A stretch of 64,000 nucleotides of DNA. It comes from Comamonas testosteroni TK102 (GTDB taxonomy: Bacteria; Pseudomonadota; Gammaproteobacteria; Burkholderiales; Burkholderiaceae_C). The position numbers and the translations under genes are program-made. This document shows positions 63,523-64,000 of this stretch, in pieces. The stretch is from NCBI RefSeq assembly GCF_000739375.1, contig NZ_CP006704.1, forward strand, positions 2,232,001 through 2,296,000. Reading direction: 5' to 3'. The stretch's first letter is position 1; every line of letters starts with the position of its first letter. Under the pieces are notes generated by a model. The model searched no databases. It was not told the DNA's origin and worked only from the letters and a program-made list of their open reading frames with translations.

Positions 63523-64000
63523 ATGGCAGGTGCCGGCCTTTTGATGTTGCTAGACGATATTGCTAGCTTGCTCGACGACGTGGCCTTGATGACCAAGACT
63601 GCGGCAGGCAAGAGCACGGCAATTCTGGACGATGTGGCTACCCAGACCAAGGTGGCGGTGCAGAAGACGGCCGGCGTGCTGGGCGACGATCTGGCACTCA
63701 ATGCCGAGCAGGTCACGGGAGTGAAGGCCAACCGGGAGCTGCCCGTGGTCTGGGCTGTGGCCAAGGGCTCGCTGCTGAACAAGGCCATCTTGGTGCCCGC
63801 GGCGTTGTTGATCAGCGCCTTTGTGCCCTGGTTGATTACGCCCTTGCTGATGGTGGGGGGGCGTTTCTCTGCTTTGAAGGCGTGGAGAAGATCCTGGAGC
63901 TGTTTCACAAGCATCAAAAGCATGATGTGCATGATGCCGTCGTCGATGCCGAGGAGGCCGTTCACAAGGGTGTGGCGCCCTCATCGGTGCGTGCCGCACG
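63523..64000 (+). pseudogene. DUF808 (YedI)-type inner-membrane protein, frameshifted in a G tract; 3' end outside window
   Basis: ATG 63523 with GGGAG upstream. The N-terminal [20 protein letters not shown] and the following [20 protein letters not shown] are characteristic of DUF808. After [20 protein letters not shown] the frame meets seven G residues (63855-63861). Restoring an eighth G would give ...[20 protein letters not shown], the family sequence, which continues to the window end. So this is a frameshift, a phase-variable tract, or a sequencing error. Function of DUF808 is unknown. Confidence 0.75.

Overview
The window looks like chromosomal DNA of a betaproteobacterium of the family Comamonadaceae, most likely Comamonas. 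The pointers are the order ilvN-ilvC-pssA-leuA, adjacent bpt and aat N-end-rule transferases, an EarP/Arg32-type EF-P, a TctC (Bug) solute receptor, an infA with a C-terminal extension, and high GC with strong G/C third positions. No species marker is present, so this placement is an inference.

Region 1 (1-19.3 kb) is core metabolism: the end of ilvN, ilvC, pssA, two different 2-isopropylmalate synthases (the first behind a leucine leader peptide and attenuator), a PBP7-like endopeptidase, an IclR regulator, bpt, aat, efp and earP. A LysR regulator then diverges from a CoA-transferase / HMG-CoA-lyase-like / TctC catabolic cluster. uvrC and pgsA follow.

Region 2 (19.6-40.1 kb) is a genomic island between hupB-tRNA-Val and ppiD, which are probably ancestral neighbours. 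Next to the tRNA lies a decayed integrase cut by an internally deleted IS3-type element. Beyond it are gene-poor DNA with a repeated structured noncoding unit, phage remnants (zinc ribbon, Rha-like, terminase small and broken large subunits) and a Usp-TerC-Usp stress cluster with a divergent LysR. The right half is a redox/xenobiotic cargo: MerR-aldo/keto reductase, TetR-epimerase, and quinone reductase/hydrolase/SDR/old yellow enzyme controlled by a second TetR. It ends with an IS5 element that truncates an MFS transporter.

Region 3 (40.1-54.0 kb) returns to core genes: ppiD, two identical tRNA-His genes, a chemotaxis-receptor pseudogene, tRNA-Pro, infA, psd, glnD, map and purL.

Region 4 (54.0-63.1 kb) holds the most unusual content. 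After a truncated XRE regulator comes a same-strand five-gene module: a SWIM zinc-finger protein, a DUF5691-like protein, a MoxR-type AAA+ ATPase with a Glu-Glu Walker B, a DUF5682-like protein with TIKI/TraB/ChaN-type motifs, and a von Willebrand A protein with an intact MIDAS. It resembles MoxR-VWA ternary systems, suspected chaperone or conflict machines of unknown substrate. The window ends in a DUF808-type membrane protein gene frameshifted at a G7 tract.
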